Positions 9,597 through 18,589 are shown, numbered from the stretch's first letter. The stretch is DNA of 64,000 nt from Limimaricola hongkongensis DSM 17492 (GCF_000600975.2 NZ_KK088650.1:310001-374000), one strand, 5' to 3'. A program made the numbers and translations. The notes: generated by a model from the sequence alone, not told the origin.

Positions 9597-11495
9597 TTAC
9601 CTGAAGGAGGAATGGACCGCCTGGACGGCGGCGTCATCGATGCGGATCTCGGTGCCGGACTGCACCGCGTTGGCGAAGGCGGCGTAGATGTCCTGCGCGA
9701 GCCCGGTGCCGAGCCGCTGCTCGATCGCTTGGCGTTCGGCGGCGACGCCCGCGTCGTCCTCGGCCGGGGGCGCCACGGCGTCGAGCCGGACCACGGCGGT
9801 GAAGCCGTCGCCGCCGATCACCCGAACCGCGCCCTCTTCCATCTCGAACACGTCGCGCACGAAGCCGGGGCCGGTGCCCTCGACGAAGGCGCGGCGGGTC
9901 AGGTTGTCGGCGTCGCGGGGCGCGAGGCCGGCCGCCTCGAAGCTGTCGCCGGCGGCGATGCGCGCGGCCAGCGCCTCGGCCCGCTCGGCGCGCAGCCGGG
10001 CGCGGGTCTCGGACTCGACATCGGCGATCACCTCGTCGCGCACCTCGTCGAGCGGGCGCAGCGCCGGGGGGGTGACGCCATCGAGCCGGACCGCGAACAC
10101 CCCGCCATCCTCGAAGCCCAGAAGCTCGGGGAAGTCGCCTTCCTGCACGGTGGCGGCGGCCTCGCGGAACGGCGCGTAATCGGCGATGCCGCCGGTCGCG
10201 CCCTCGCTCCAGTCGACGGAGCCCAGCTCCATGCCGGCGCGCTCGGCCAGATCCTCGAGCGCGGCGCCGCCGGCGATCAGGTCGGTGATTTCTTCGGAGC
10301 GGCGTTCGATCTCGCGGCGGGCGCGGGCGCGGGCCAGCTCGTCGCGCAGGTCGGGCGCGGCCTCGTCGAACGACACCTCCTCGGCGGCGAGCACGGCGTT
10401 GACCCGGAACAGCGCCGGTCCGAGACCGGTCTCGACCGGGCCGACCACGTCATTGGCCGAGGCGGCGAAGATCGCATCGGCGGCATCGTCGAGATCGCCC
10501 TTCGCCACGTCGCCCAGATCGACCGCCTCCAGCGTCAGGCCGCGCGCCGCGACCAGATCCTCGAAACCGGCCTCGCCCGCTTCGAGCCGCGCCAGCGCTT
10601 CGGCGGCGGCCTCTTGGTTCGGATAGACGAGACGCTCGACGAGGCGGCGCTCCTCCTGCACGTATTCGGAAATCCGCTGCTCGTAGAGCGCGCGCACCTC
10701 ATCCTCGGCAATCTCGATGTCGTCGGCCACGTCCTCGGGGCGCAGCCACGCATAGCTGATCTCGCGGATCTCGGGCGCGGTATAGGCCTCGGGGGCGGCG
10801 GCATAGCGCGCCTCGATCTCGGCCTCGGTCGGGGCGGGGATCTCGGCGTCGAGCAGGATTTCGGGCAGGATCACCCGCGGGCGGCCATCATCGGCGACCG
10901 GGGCGGGCGTGGCCGCGAGCGTCACCGGCGCCCAGGTGATGTCGCGGCGCGACATCATGAAATCGATCATCGCCGCGACATGGGTGTCGGAGGCGCCGAC
11001 ACCGCCCGCCACGGCCGATTGCAGCAGCGCGCGGGCCTCGCCCTCGCGCAGGCTCTGTTCGAACTCGGCCACGGTGAGCCCGTTGCGCTGCAGCGCGTCG
11101 CGGTAGGACTCGCGGTCGAAGCTGCCATTGAGCCCCTGGAAGGCAGGAATGGCGAGCACCTGGTCGCGCACCGCCCCGTCGCCGACCGACAGGCCGAGCG
11201 CCTCGGCCTCGGCATCGAGCACCCGCTCGGTGACGATCTGGCCGAGCACGGCGCGGTCGAGCCCGATCTGCTGGGCGCGGGCGATGCTGACCGGCTCGCC
11301 GGTCTGGCTTTCGAGCGCGCGGATGCGGCTTTGCAGCGCGCTGGCATAGGTCTGGGTGTCGATGTCCTTGCCGCCGACGCTGCCGAGCCGGGTCGCATGG
11401 CCGGTCAGCCCCGTCGCGCCAAAGCCGATCAGGCCCACGAAGAGCAGGATCAGGATGATCCAGACGAATACGCGGTTGCCCTTGCTCGATGCCAT
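9597..11495 (-). CDS. PpiD/SurA-like membrane-anchored periplasmic peptidyl-prolyl isomerase
   Basis: 632 residues from an ATG with an AGGGAG ribosome-binding site. A single N-terminal membrane anchor (about residues 11-30, VFVWIILILLFVGLIGFG) is followed by a SurA N-terminal-type helical domain (about 35-175), a central parvulin-like (PPIC) domain (about 230-370) and a long acidic helical tail. The architecture is that of PpiD: an inner-membrane-tethered periplasmic chaperone that assists outer-membrane protein folding. trpE follows six bases downstream, an arrangement I recognise from other Rhodobacteraceae; no functional link to tryptophan is obvious. Confidence 0.87.
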   Translation of the reverse strand: MASSKGNRVFVWIILILLFVGLIGFGATGLTGHATRLGSVGGKDIDTQTYASALQSRIRALESQTGEPVSIARAQQIGLDRAVLGQIVTERVLDAEAEALGLSVGDGAVRDQVLAIPAFQGLNGSFDRESYRDALQRNGLTVAEFEQSLREGEARALLQSAVAGGVGASDTHVAAMIDFMMSRRDITWAPVTLAATPAPVADDGRPRVILPEILLDAEIPAPTEAEIEARYAAAPEAYTAPEIREISYAWLRPEDVADDIEIAEDEVRALYEQRISEYVQEERRLVERLVYPNQEAAAEALARLEAGEAGFEDLVAARGLTLEAVDLGDVAKGDLDDAADAIFAASANDVVGPVETGLGPALFRVNAVLAAEEVSFDEAAPDLRDELARARARREIERRSEEITDLIAGGAALEDLAERAGMELGSVDWSEGATGGIADYAPFREAAATVQEGDFPELLGFEDGGVFAVRLDGVTPPALRPLDEVRDEVIADVESETRARLRAERAEALAARIAAGDSFEAAGLAPRDADNLTRRAFVEGTGPGFVRDVFEMEEGAVRVIGGDGFTAVVRLDAVAPPAEDDAGVAAERQAIEQRLGTGLAQDIYAAFANAVQSGTEIRIDDAAVQAVHSSFR

Positions 11496-11545
11496 TGCGG
11501 TCTCCCTGTCGCGCCCCATTGGCGTGTGGCGTTGAATAGGCAAGC

Positions 11546-11593
11546 GGGCCGGGCCGTGCAAGCGGATGGCGCCCGGCTTGCTCGGCCCGGCCC
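11546..11593 (-). terminator. Long GC-rich hairpin between aminotransferase and ppiD-like gene
   Basis: Two 18-base arms (11546-11563 and 11576-11593) are complementary except for one T-T mismatch, with a 12-base loop. It lies just downstream of the aminotransferase stop and upstream of the foldase start. There is no U-run, so it may act as a terminator or an mRNA-stabilising element. Confidence 0.6.
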
Positions 11594-11603
11594 GGTCCCC
11601 GGC

Positions 11604-12782
11604 TCAGGCGCCGGGCAGGGCGGCGAGCCGCGTCTCCATCTCGGCGATGCCGCCCGCATCGACATTGGCAAAGGCGATGCGCAGCTGGCGGCGGCCCGCC
11701 TCGCTGTCATCGGGCGTGAACATCGTGCCGGGCAGGAGCAGCACGCCCGCCTCGCGCACCAGCCGCCGGGCCAGCGCGTCAGAGGCTTCGGCATAGGGGT
11801 GTTCGATCCAGCCGAAATAGGCGCCGCAGCCCATCAGCCGCCAGCCTTGCGGCGCCAGCCGCTCGAAGCTCGCCTCCATGGCGCGGCGCCGGGCGATGAT
11901 CTCGGCCCGCTCCTGCGCGAGCCAGTCGCCCAGGTTCTGCATCCCCCACAGCGCCGCCTTCTGGCCGAGGCTGGTCGGGCAGATCGTCACCGTGTCGAGA
12001 AACCGCTCCATCTGCGCGATGCGCTCGACGCTCGCGGTGACCGCGCCGACGCGGTGGCCGGTCAGGCGGTAGGCCTTGGAAAAGGAATAGAGCTGCACCA
12101 GCACGTCGTCCCAGTCGGGATCGGCAAAGAGGTCATGCGCCGGGCCTTCGCGGCTGTCGAAATCGCGATAGGTCTCGTCGAGGATCAGCGTGAGCCCGCG
12201 GTCGCGGCACAGGTCGCGGAACGCGGCGAGAAGTTCGGCGGGATATTCGACGCCGCCGGGGTTGTTGGGGCTGACCAGCACGATGGCGCGGGTGGCGGGG
12301 GTGATCAGCGAAGCGGCCCGGTCGGGGTCGGGCAGCAGGGTCGGGCCGGTTTCCAATGGTATGGTGCGCACGCCCGTCATGTCGTTCCACATGCGGTGGT
12401 TGAAATACCACGGGCTGGGCAGGATCACCTCCGAGCCTTCGCCGCACAGCGCCGCGATGGCGGCGCAATAGGCCTGGTTGCAGCCCGAGGTGACGGCGAC
12501 CTGGTCGGGGGTCACATCGCCGCGATAGTCGCGGCGCCACAGCGCGGCGATCTCGGCGCGCAGCTCGGGCAGGCCGAGAACGGGGCCGTAAAGATGGGCG
12601 CTCGCATCCTGCATCACGATTTCGGCCATGGCGCGGCGCAGCGGCTCTGGCGGCGGATCGACCGGCGCGGCCTGGCTCACGTTCAAAAGCGGGCGTTCGG
12701 GCGGGAACGACACCCCGTCGAGCCAGCGGCGGGCCTCCATCACGGGCGGAGAAAAGGTGGATGCGGTGCGCGTGTCGCTCAT
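11604..12782 (-). CDS. PLP-dependent aminotransferase (class I/II)
   Basis: 392 residues, fold-type I aminotransferase. The Schiff-base lysine is Lys236 in YSFSKAYRLTG; SPNNPGG (171-177) and LDETYRDF bind the cofactor phosphate and ring. The ATG at 12782 follows a clear AGGGAGG ribosome-binding site. The substrate cannot be told from sequence; the family includes aspartate, aromatic and N-succinyl-diaminopimelate aminotransferases. It stands alone: hairpins flank it on both sides, so it is probably monocistronic. Confidence 0.85.
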   Translation of the reverse strand: MSDTRTASTFSPPVMEARRWLDGVSFPPERPLLNVSQAAPVDPPPEPLRRAMAEIVMQDASAHLYGPVLGLPELRAEIAALWRRDYRGDVTPDQVAVTSGCNQAYCAAIAALCGEGSEVILPSPWYFNHRMWNDMTGVRTIPLETGPTLLPDPDRAASLITPATRAIVLVSPNNPGGVEYPAELLAAFRDLCRDRGLTLILDETYRDFDSREGPAHDLFADPDWDDVLVQLYSFSKAYRLTGHRVGAVTASVERIAQMERFLDTVTICPTSLGQKAALWGMQNLGDWLAQERAEIIARRRAMEASFERLAPQGWRLMGCGAYFGWIEHPYAEASDALARRLVREAGVLLLPGTMFTPDDSEAGRRQLRIAFANVDAGGIAEMETRLAALPGA

Positions 12783-12854
12783 GGAGCCTCCCTGGGATGT
12801 CGCGCGGACGCTAGACGCGGGGAGGGGCGGGCGCAATCGCTCCCGCAGCGAACG

Positions 12855-12887
12855 CGAAAGGCCCCGCCGGTCGGGCGGGGCCTTTCG
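12855..12887 (-). terminator. Terminator downstream of gpt
   Basis: A perfect 14-bp inverted repeat with a five-base loop, 18 bp past the gpt stop on the leftward strand. The outer part of the stem is CGAAAGG/CCTTTCG. Confidence 0.8.
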
Positions 12888-12904
12888 AAGGTTCCGGGCG
12901 CGGT

Positions 12905-13411
12905 TCAGTCCTTGCCGCGATAGGGCTCGACATATTGCAGCGCCATGTCCCACGGGAAGAAGATCCAGGTGTCCTGGCTCACCTCGGTGACATAGGTGTC
13001 GACCTGGCCGTTGCCCATCGGCTTGGCATAGACGGTGGCGAAATGCGCGTTCGGGTAAAGCTCGCGCACCAGCTCCAGCGTCCGGCCGGTGTCGACCAGA
13101 TCGTCGACCACGAGAATGCCGGTGCCGTCGCCCATCATCTCGGCGTCGGGGGCCTTGAGAACCTTGGCGCCGGACTGGTTCTGATGCTCGTAGGACTTGA
13201 CCGAGATCGTGTCGACGGTGCGGATCCCCAGCTCGCGCGCGACGATCATCGCGGGCGCCATGCCGCCGCGGGTGATCGCGACCACGGCCTTCCAGGCGCC
13301 TTCGGAATCGGGGCCGCGCCCGTCGAGCCGCCAGGCGAGGGCGCGGCTGTCGCGGTGCAGCTGGTCCCAGCTGACATGGAAGCCTTTTTCATGCGGCAAA
13401 CGGTCGGTCAT
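12905..13411 (-). CDS. gpt: Xanthine-guanine phosphoribosyltransferase
   Basis: Purine salvage enzyme that makes XMP or GMP from the base and PRPP. 168 residues; the PRPP-binding motif VVDDLVDTG is at 101-109 and the base-recognition loop region contains WIFFPWDM near the C-terminus, as in Gpt-type enzymes. It begins six bases after the fabI stop, so the two form a leftward pair ended by a strong hairpin. Confidence 0.92.
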   Translation of the reverse strand: MTDRLPHEKGFHVSWDQLHRDSRALAWRLDGRGPDSEGAWKAVVAITRGGMAPAMIVARELGIRTVDTISVKSYEHQNQSGAKVLKAPDAEMMGDGTGILVVDDLVDTGRTLELVRELYPNAHFATVYAKPMGNGQVDTYVTEVSQDTWIFFPWDMALQYVEPYRGKD

Positions 13412-13417
13412 CGCTCT

Positions 13418-14224
13418 CTAGCCTTTCGTGATGTCGGGCGCGTCCGGGTTCTTCATGCCGATCACGTGGTAGCCCGCATCGACATGGTGGACCTCGCCGG
13501 TAACCGCGCTGCCCAGATCCGACAAGAGGTAGAGGGCGGATTTCCCGACCTCGTCCTGGGTGACCGTGCGGCGCAGGGGCGAATTGTACTCGTTCCACTT
13601 CATGATGTAACGGAAATCGCCGATGCCCGAGGCCGCCAGCGTCTTGATCGTGCCGGCCGAGATGGCGTTGACCCGGATCGCGTCGCGGCCCAGATCCTCG
13701 GCGAGATAGCGCACGCTGGCCTCGAGCGCGGCCTTGGCCACGCCCATGACGTTGTAATGCGGCATGACCCGCTCGGCGCCGTAATAGGTGAGCGTCAGGC
13801 ACGACCCGCCCTCGTTCATCATCGCCGAGGCGCGCTTGACCACCGAGGTGAAGGACCAGACCGAGATGTCCATCGACATCAGGAAGTTGTTCTTAGAGGT
13901 GTCGACATAGCGGCCGCGCAGCTCGGACTTGTCCGAAAAGCCGATGGCGTGGACGATGAAGTCGAGTTTGCCCCATTGTTTCTGCAGCTCGGTGAACAGC
14001 GCGTCGATGCTGTCCTCGTCGCCGACGTCGCAGGGCAGCACGATATCGGAGCCGACCTCGGCCGCCAGCGGGCCGACCCGTTTCTTGAGCGCCTCGCCCT
14101 GATAGGAAAACGCCAGCTCGGCGCCGGCATCGGCGCAGGCCTTGGCGATGCCCCAGGCGATCGACTTGTCGTTGGCGAGCCCCATGATGAGTCCGCGTTT
14201 TCCCGCCATCAACTGCGATGTCAT
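13418..14224 (-). CDS. fabI: Enoyl-[acyl-carrier-protein] reductase (NADH) FabI
   Basis: Last reduction step of each fatty-acid elongation cycle; target of triclosan in the family. 268 residues, atypical short-chain dehydrogenase with the [13 protein letters not shown] nucleotide-binding loop (15-27) and the Tyr-x6-Lys catalytic pair Tyr157/Lys164, plus Tyr147 as in E. coli FabI. The ATG at 14224 ([11 protein letters not shown]) is preferred over the longer open frame because the Rossmann start follows directly. gpt is downstream; pdxH is divergent across about 165 bp. Confidence 0.96.
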   Translation of the reverse strand: MTSQLMAGKRGLIMGLANDKSIAWGIAKACADAGAELAFSYQGEALKKRVGPLAAEVGSDIVLPCDVGDEDSIDALFTELQKQWGKLDFIVHAIGFSDKSELRGRYVDTSKNNFLMSMDISVWSFTSVVKRASAMMNEGGSCLTLTYYGAERVMPHYNVMGVAKAALEASVRYLAEDLGRDAIRVNAISAGTIKTLAASGIGDFRYIMKWNEYNSPLRRTVTQDEVGKSALYLLSDLGSAVTGEVHHVDAGYHVIGMKNPDAPDITKG

Positions 14225-14390
14225 GAATGTTCCTCTTGCCGATCCGGCGCCGTTTCGATCCGGTGTAGGCGATCGGCGGCAAGGCATCAAGGCCATGGCC
14301 TACGCCACGTCATGGCTGGGCCCCAAGAAGACAGGACGCCAGAAAGGTGAAAATGAGCTATACTCCTCGTGTACGAGTGAACGGATTGGT

Positions 14391-14999
14391 ATGATGGACA
14401 CGCGCGTCGGCATCTTCGCCGGAGAAGATCCCTTTGTCATTGCACGGCGTTGGCTGGCCGAGGCGGAAGGCCGGGAGATTTCCGATCCCAACGCGATGGC
14501 GCTGGCCACGGTCGATCCCGACGGGATGCCCGATGTGCGCGTCGTGCTGCTCAAGGAGATCGAGCCCGCGGGGTTCGTGTTCTATACCAACCTCGAAAGC
14601 GCCAAGGCGCGGCAGCTCGACAGCGGCGGCAACGCCGCCTTCGTGATTCACTGGAAAACCCTGCGGCGCCAGATCCGGGTGCGCGGCCCCGTCGAACGCG
14701 TGGGCGACGCGATGGCGGACGCCTATTTCCGGTCGCGCCCGCGCGAAAGCCGGGTCGGGGCCTGGGCCTCGCCGCAAAGCCGCCCGATCGCCTCGCGCGG
14801 GGCGCTCGAGGCCGAGGTGGCGCGGCTCGACGCCGAGCTGGGCGCCGATCCGCCGCGCCCGCCCTTCTGGGGCGGTTTTCGCATCAGACCGCTTGAAATG
14901 GAATTCTGGGCCGATGGCGCGCACCGGCTTCACGACCGGTACAAATGGTCGAGACCCGCGCTAGATGCCGACTTTGACGTGATACGTTTGGGACCGTGA
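14391..14999 (+). CDS. pdxH: Pyridoxamine 5'-phosphate oxidase
   Basis: FMN-dependent oxidation of pyridoxamine or pyridoxine phosphate to PLP. 202 residues with the family segments [18 protein letters not shown], the [15 protein letters not shown] loop and the C-terminal [11 protein letters not shown] codons at 14391 and 14394 are adjacent and either could serve. A TATACT hexamer at 14359-14364 is a plausible -10 element. It is divergent from fabI and monocistronic or leading to the cold-shock gene 100 bp downstream. Confidence 0.94.
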   Translation: MMDTRVGIFAGEDPFVIARRWLAEAEGREISDPNAMALATVDPDGMPDVRVVLLKEIEPAGFVFYTNLESAKARQLDSGGNAAFVIHWKTLRRQIRVRGPVERVGDAMADAYFRSRPRESRVGAWASPQSRPIASRGALEAEVARLDAELGADPPRPPFWGGFRIRPLEMEFWADGAHRLHDRYKWSRPALDADFDVIRLGP

Positions 15000-15099
15000 T
15001 TTCACATGGAATGAAATTCGGCGCTTGTCGCGGCCTCTCGACTGTGCTGCACAGGCGCCCGGAACGGAACGGGCCGCGATACGGCCCCTGGAGGCGGAG

Positions 15100-15660
15100 A
15101 TGAACGACATGCTGGATAAGCAGGCGGAGGACCGCATCGAGATCGCGGGCCACGTCAAATGGTTCGATCCGGCAAAGGGGTTCGGGTTCATCGTGCCCGA
15201 CGAAGGCGGGTCCGACATTCTCCTTCACGCCAACGTGCTGCGCAATTACGGCCAGAATTCCGTCGCCGACGGCGCCCGCATCCGCATCCTCGCGCATCGC
15301 ACCGACCGGGGCGTGCAGGCGGCCACGATCCTGTCGCTGGAGCCGCCCAGCGATGCGCCGGCGGCACCGCTCGCCGATTTCGCCGAGTTCGATCCCGACT
15401 ATCTCGCCAACCGGCCGCTGGAGCCCGCGCGGGTGAAATGGTTCGACAAGGCCAAGGGGTTCGGTTTCGCCAACGTGTTCGGCGCGGGCGACGACATCTT
15501 CTTGCATGTCGAGGTGCTGCGCAGCTCCGGCCTGTCGGATCTGGAGCCGGGCGAGGCGGTGACGCTCAAGGTGATCCAGGGCAAGCGGGGCCGCATGGCG
15601 ACCGAGATCCTGCCATGGGACGCCGCGCTGAAGCAGCACCCGGACGAGGACGAGGCGTGA
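15100..15660 (+). CDS. Two-domain cold-shock protein
   Basis: 186 residues containing two S1-like cold-shock domains, unlike the 65-70 residue CspA. The first (about 15-80) has HVKWFDPAKGFGFIV and the RNP2-like DILLH; the second (about 110-175) has RVKWFDKAKGFGF and DIFLH. A Pro/Ala linker (about 82-108) separates them. Single-stranded RNA/DNA binding is expected; such tandem proteins are known in alphaproteobacteria. The ATG has a strong GGAGGCGG ribosome-binding site. The stop overlaps the GTG of the next gene (GTGA). Confidence 0.92.
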   Translation: MNDMLDKQAEDRIEIAGHVKWFDPAKGFGFIVPDEGGSDILLHANVLRNYGQNSVADGARIRILAHRTDRGVQAATILSLEPPSDAPAAPLADFAEFDPDYLANRPLEPARVKWFDKAKGFGFANVFGAGDDIFLHVEVLRSSGLSDLEPGEAVTLKVIQGKRGRMATEILPWDAALKQHPDEDEA

Positions 15661-16136
15661 GCTTTCTGCGCGCCGCGGCGCTGGCGGTCGCGGCCTGCCT
15701 GCCGCTGGCCGCGCAGGCGTCCGATTGCGCGCCCGACCGGCTGACGGTGCGCGGCGACTGGGGGCAGGCGGGTTTCGCCGTCGAGGTGGCCGACGATGCG
15801 CGCGCGCGCGCGCAGGGGCTGATGAACGTGCCGGAGATGCCGCGCATGGCGGGGATGCTCTTTGTCTATGACGCGCCGCAATCGGTCGCCTTCTGGATGC
15901 GCAACACGCTGATTCCGCTCGACATGATCTTTGCCGGGCCGGATGGCACGGTGCGCCGCGTCCACGACCGCGCCCAGCCGCATGACGACACGCCGATCCC
16001 CGGCGGGCCGGGCATCCAATACGTGCTGGAGATCAATGGCGGCATGGCCGCGCGGCTCGGGATCGCGCCCGGCGACACGCTGCGCCATCCGGCCATCGGC
16101 AGCGACACGATCCCCGCCGCCGATCCCTGCGATTGA
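15657..16136 (+). CDS. DUF192 family periplasmic protein
   Basis: 159 residues from a GTG overlapping the cold-shock gene stop. An N-terminal signal peptide (about 1-20, ending AAQAS) is followed by a DUF192 domain with the conserved RAQGLMNVPEMP, GMLFVYD and FWMRNTLIPLDMIF segments. Biochemical function is unknown. A (GC)8 dinucleotide tract at 15798-15813 encodes Ala-Arg repeats. A short inverted repeat at 16141-16158 just after the stop may end transcription before tRNA-Pro. Confidence 0.88.
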   Translation: MSFLRAAALAVAACLPLAAQASDCAPDRLTVRGDWGQAGFAVEVADDARARAQGLMNVPEMPRMAGMLFVYDAPQSVAFWMRNTLIPLDMIFAGPDGTVRRVHDRAQPHDDTPIPGGPGIQYVLEINGGMAARLGIAPGDTLRHPAIGSDTIPAADPCD

Positions 16137-16187
16137 TCACGCAGGCGCTTGCGCCTGCGGGCGGAGCGGCCTAGAAGGGCGACGGTT

Positions 16188-16264
16188 CGGGGCGTAGCGC
16201 AGCCTGGTAGCGCATCTGTTTTGGGAACAGAGGGTCGCAGGTTCGAATCCTGCCGCCCCGACCA
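16188..16264 (+). tRNA. tRNA-Pro (TGG anticodon)
   Basis: A 77-base cloverleaf. The acceptor CGGGGCG pairs perfectly with CGCCCCG, the anticodon loop TTTGGGA presents TGG, the T-loop is the canonical GGTTCGAATCC, and the CCA end is encoded. It is a single tRNA gene, not in an rRNA operon. Confidence 0.97.
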
Positions 16265-16744
16265 ATCCTCCTCTCTTGCTCGCTCGCATTCTCCCCCGCC
16301 TTGGCGGGCGGTTTCGCGAATCTCCCCCCCGCATCCGGGCGGCTTGCCGCGACCGGCCGGTCCGTGCCGCCGATCGGGGCCGAAAACGGCGCTGTGGCCG
16401 CTATGCCACGCCGCGCGGTGGACAAGTTCGGGCGTGGTTTCCCACCGCCTGTGGATCGTTTCCCACCCGTCCCGGATGCGGTTGCATCCCCCCGCGTCAC
16501 CCGGCGAAATTTTCCAGCAGGGCTTGGCGATGCGCGTCGCGATCCGGCGCGCGGGGCCTGTGGATAAGCCTGTGGGGCAACGGCGAATTGCGGTGGGCGA
16601 ATCCCTGCCCGTTTTGGCGGGGTTCGAGGATTCGTCGGCGCCGCCCGCGCGCCGCGTTGACCGTGCCCGCCATGCTGCACAGGGTCGTCCAATTCCGGCG
16701 TGCAATGGCCATGCCCGGATCACGGGACGAAGCGGAGCCAGGCC
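16265..16744 (+). other. 480-bp non-coding region with DnaA box and direct repeats
   Basis: No convincing gene on either strand between tRNA-Pro and the RNR-like gene. It contains one perfect DnaA box (16559-16567), two degenerate TGTGGAT-type sites (16417-16425, 16450-16458) and a direct repeat GTTTCCCACC at 16437-16446 and 16458-16467, 21 bp apart. Long upstream regions with DnaA boxes occur at regulated promoters and origins. No neighbouring dnaA, gidA, hemE or parAB supports an origin here, so I read it as a regulatory region. Confidence 0.5.
16559..16567 (-). promoter_or_regulatory. DnaA box (perfect consensus)
   Basis: Reads TGTGGATAA on the forward strand, which is TTATCCACA on the reverse. 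It lies 178 bp upstream of the RNR-like start codon. One perfect 9-mer could arise by chance in a genome, but two degenerate copies lie within 150 bp. Confidence 0.45.
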
Positions 16745-18589
16745 ATGCGGATCGATCGATGCTACACCCTGCCGGGGCAGGATGCGCTTGCGGATCTGCC
16801 GATGCGGCGCGTCGCGCTGACCGGTGGCGGGGTGGTGCGGGTGCCGTCGGACTGGCCGCAGCGCGCGGCGCGCGCCGTCGCGACCCGGGCGCCGGGCGGA
16901 AGCGGCGAGGACGGGCTGCGCGCGACGATCGAAACGCTGGTGACCGGGTTGCGGGCCGCGGCAGCAAAGCAGGGCCGTCTGGATGACGCGTCCGCGCAGG
17001 CCTGGGGCGACGAGATGCGCCACATGGTCGTTCACCGGATCGTCGCGCTCGACCCCGGCCTGTGGGGCGTGCGCGGATCCGGCCGCCCCGCCGCGCCGCT
17101 GCCCTTGCCGGTGCGGATGGCGGGGGCCGGCGCCACCGCCACGGCGCGGCTGGCCGAAGCCGCCTGCGACGGCGCGCCGCTGGGCTTCGATTTCGGCGCC
17201 GGGCAGGCCTTGGCCACGCCGCGTGCCGTGCTCGACCTGCGCCGTTTCGTGACCGATGGCGCCATCGCGGTCGAACCATTGGTGCATGCGGTGCGGGTCT
17301 GGACGCTGGCGCTGGCGCTGCGCGGCGCGGGGGATCTGGGGCTGGCGGGGGTCGGCGGGGCGGTGATGCGGCTCGGGCGCGGTTTCGCCAGCCGCGAAGG
17401 CCGCCTGGCCGGGGCGGCGCTGGCGGCGCTGGCCGATGCCGCGCGCGCCGCCACCGCCGCCGAGCTGGGGCTGGCGGCGGGGGCGGGCGATGCGCGGGCG
17501 GCGGCAGGCTTGTCGCGGCTGTCGCGGCAGCCCGGGGCGGCCCCCTTGCGCGCGGCGCTGGAGCGGGCCGCAGGGCTGCGGCGCGCGGCGGCGCGGGCGC
17601 GGGGCGACGGCACGGCCGCGCCCCGGATCGCGATCGCGCCGCTGGGCGACCTGGCGGCGATCCTCGGGCTCGGCGCGGACCCGCTGGCGCCGGTGGCGGC
17701 GCTGTGCGTCGACGTCGAAACCGGCACGGACGGCCATCGTCATGAGGCCGCGCCGGAGCTGCGCGCCGGGCTGGCGGCGCAAGGGCACGCGCCCGACCGG
17801 ATCGCGGCGCTGCTGCGGCACGTGGCCGGTCATGGCAGCCTCGTCGCCGCGCCGGGGATCGATCATGCCGCCCTGCGGGCCCGCGGGCTCGACGCGGACC
17901 AGATCGCCCGGATCGAGGCGGCGCTGCCGGAGGCGCGCGACCTGCGCGCGGTGATCACGCCGTGGCGGCTTGGCCCCGCCTTCTGCGCGGCCCGGCTCGG
18001 GCGCGACGCCGAGGCGCTGCCGGGGCACGGGCTGGGGCTCCTGTCGCGGCTGGGCTTCACCGAGGCGCAGATCGAGGCGGCCAACCGCCACGTGTTCGGC
18101 ACCGCAAGCCTGCGCGGCGCGCCGGGCATGGCGCCGGGCGATGCCGCGGCCTTCGATGGCGCGCTCGCCACCGCGCCGCGGGCGCGCCTTGCCATGGCGG
18201 CGGCCCTGGCCGGGGCGATCGGCGGGCCGGTGACGGCGCTTCTGCCGCTGCCCGACGCGGCCGCGCCCGACCGGCTGCGGCTTGCGATCCGCGCCGCCCG
18301 GCGCGCGGGGCTCGCGGGGCTGGTGCCCGCGCGGGATGAGCCGGCGCTGGCGCCGCGCCTGCGCGAGATCCTCGCCATGCTGCCGCCGGGCACGCGGCCC
18401 GGAGACGCGCCCGGCGAGGTGATCGAGCTGATCGAGGCGGCGGGGCGGTCGCGTCCCGAGGCGCGGCGCCACGCGCGGGCGCTGCGCGACCGGCTGCTGG
18501 CCGATCCGCTGCCGCGCGAGCGGCCCATGCCGCGCGGCGATGCCGCCGCCTGGCTCGGCGCGATCGCCGCGCGGCCCGACCGGCGCTGA
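16745..18589 (+). CDS. Degenerate class II (B12-dependent) ribonucleotide reductase-like protein
   Basis: 614 residues from an ATG with a CGGAG site 8 bases upstream. By recall of NrdJ sequences, colinear remnants are visible: N-terminal MRIDRCYTLPGQDA (1-14); QAWGDEMRHMVVHRIVALDP (86-105), matching the DEMRFM...APNSPQW region; DLRRFV...HAVRVWTLAL (164-190); RIAIAPLGDLAA (294-305), matching VIAPTGTIG; and AGHGSLVAAPGIDHAALRARG (361-381) with PWRLGPAFC (406-414), matching GHGTLxGAPGxNH and KWTLGExFC. A further match spans 435-500. Some 400 residues of catalytic barrel, including the substrate and radical cysteines, are missing and length is half of NrdJ. Probably an RNR-derived non-catalytic protein. 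Composition is very Ala/Arg-rich, but the frame is intact. Confidence 0.65.
   Translation: MRIDRCYTLPGQDALADLPMRRVALTGGGVVRVPSDWPQRAARAVATRAPGGSGEDGLRATIETLVTGLRAAAAKQGRLDDASAQAWGDEMRHMVVHRIVALDPGLWGVRGSGRPAAPLPLPVRMAGAGATATARLAEAACDGAPLGFDFGAGQALATPRAVLDLRRFVTDGAIAVEPLVHAVRVWTLALALRGAGDLGLAGVGGAVMRLGRGFASREGRLAGAALAALADAARAATAAELGLAAGAGDARAAAGLSRLSRQPGAAPLRAALERAAGLRRAAARARGDGTAAPRIAIAPLGDLAAILGLGADPLAPVAALCVDVETGTDGHRHEAAPELRAGLAAQGHAPDRIAALLRHVAGHGSLVAAPGIDHAALRARGLDADQIARIEAALPEARDLRAVITPWRLGPAFCAARLGRDAEALPGHGLGLLSRLGFTEAQIEAANRHVFGTASLRGAPGMAPGDAAAFDGALATAPRARLAMAAALAGAIGGPVTALLPLPDAAAPDRLRLAIRAARRAGLAGLVPARDEPALAPRLREILAMLPPGTRPGDAPGEVIELIEAAGRSRPEARRHARALRDRLLADPLPRERPMPRGDAAAWLGAIAARPDRR

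Noticed and set aside
9597..9600. A trp leader peptide or attenuator before trpE
   Set aside because: Only six bases separate the foldase stop and trpE start, leaving no room for one.
8601..12923. A 1440-residue open frame on the plus strand opposite trpE, the foldase and the aminotransferase gene
   Set aside because: It is antisense to three well-supported genes, its product is His/Arg/Gly-rich without recognisable domains, and such long shadow frames are normal in GC-rich DNA.
16137..16692. Minus-strand frames containing GRIRTCDPLFPKQ- and AAGFEPATLCSQN-like peptides
   Set aside because: These well-known database peptides are translations of the tRNA-Pro gene complement, not proteins.
16265..16744. 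A chromosomal replication origin
   Set aside because: Only one perfect DnaA box, no AT-rich unwinding element, and none of the usual flanking genes.
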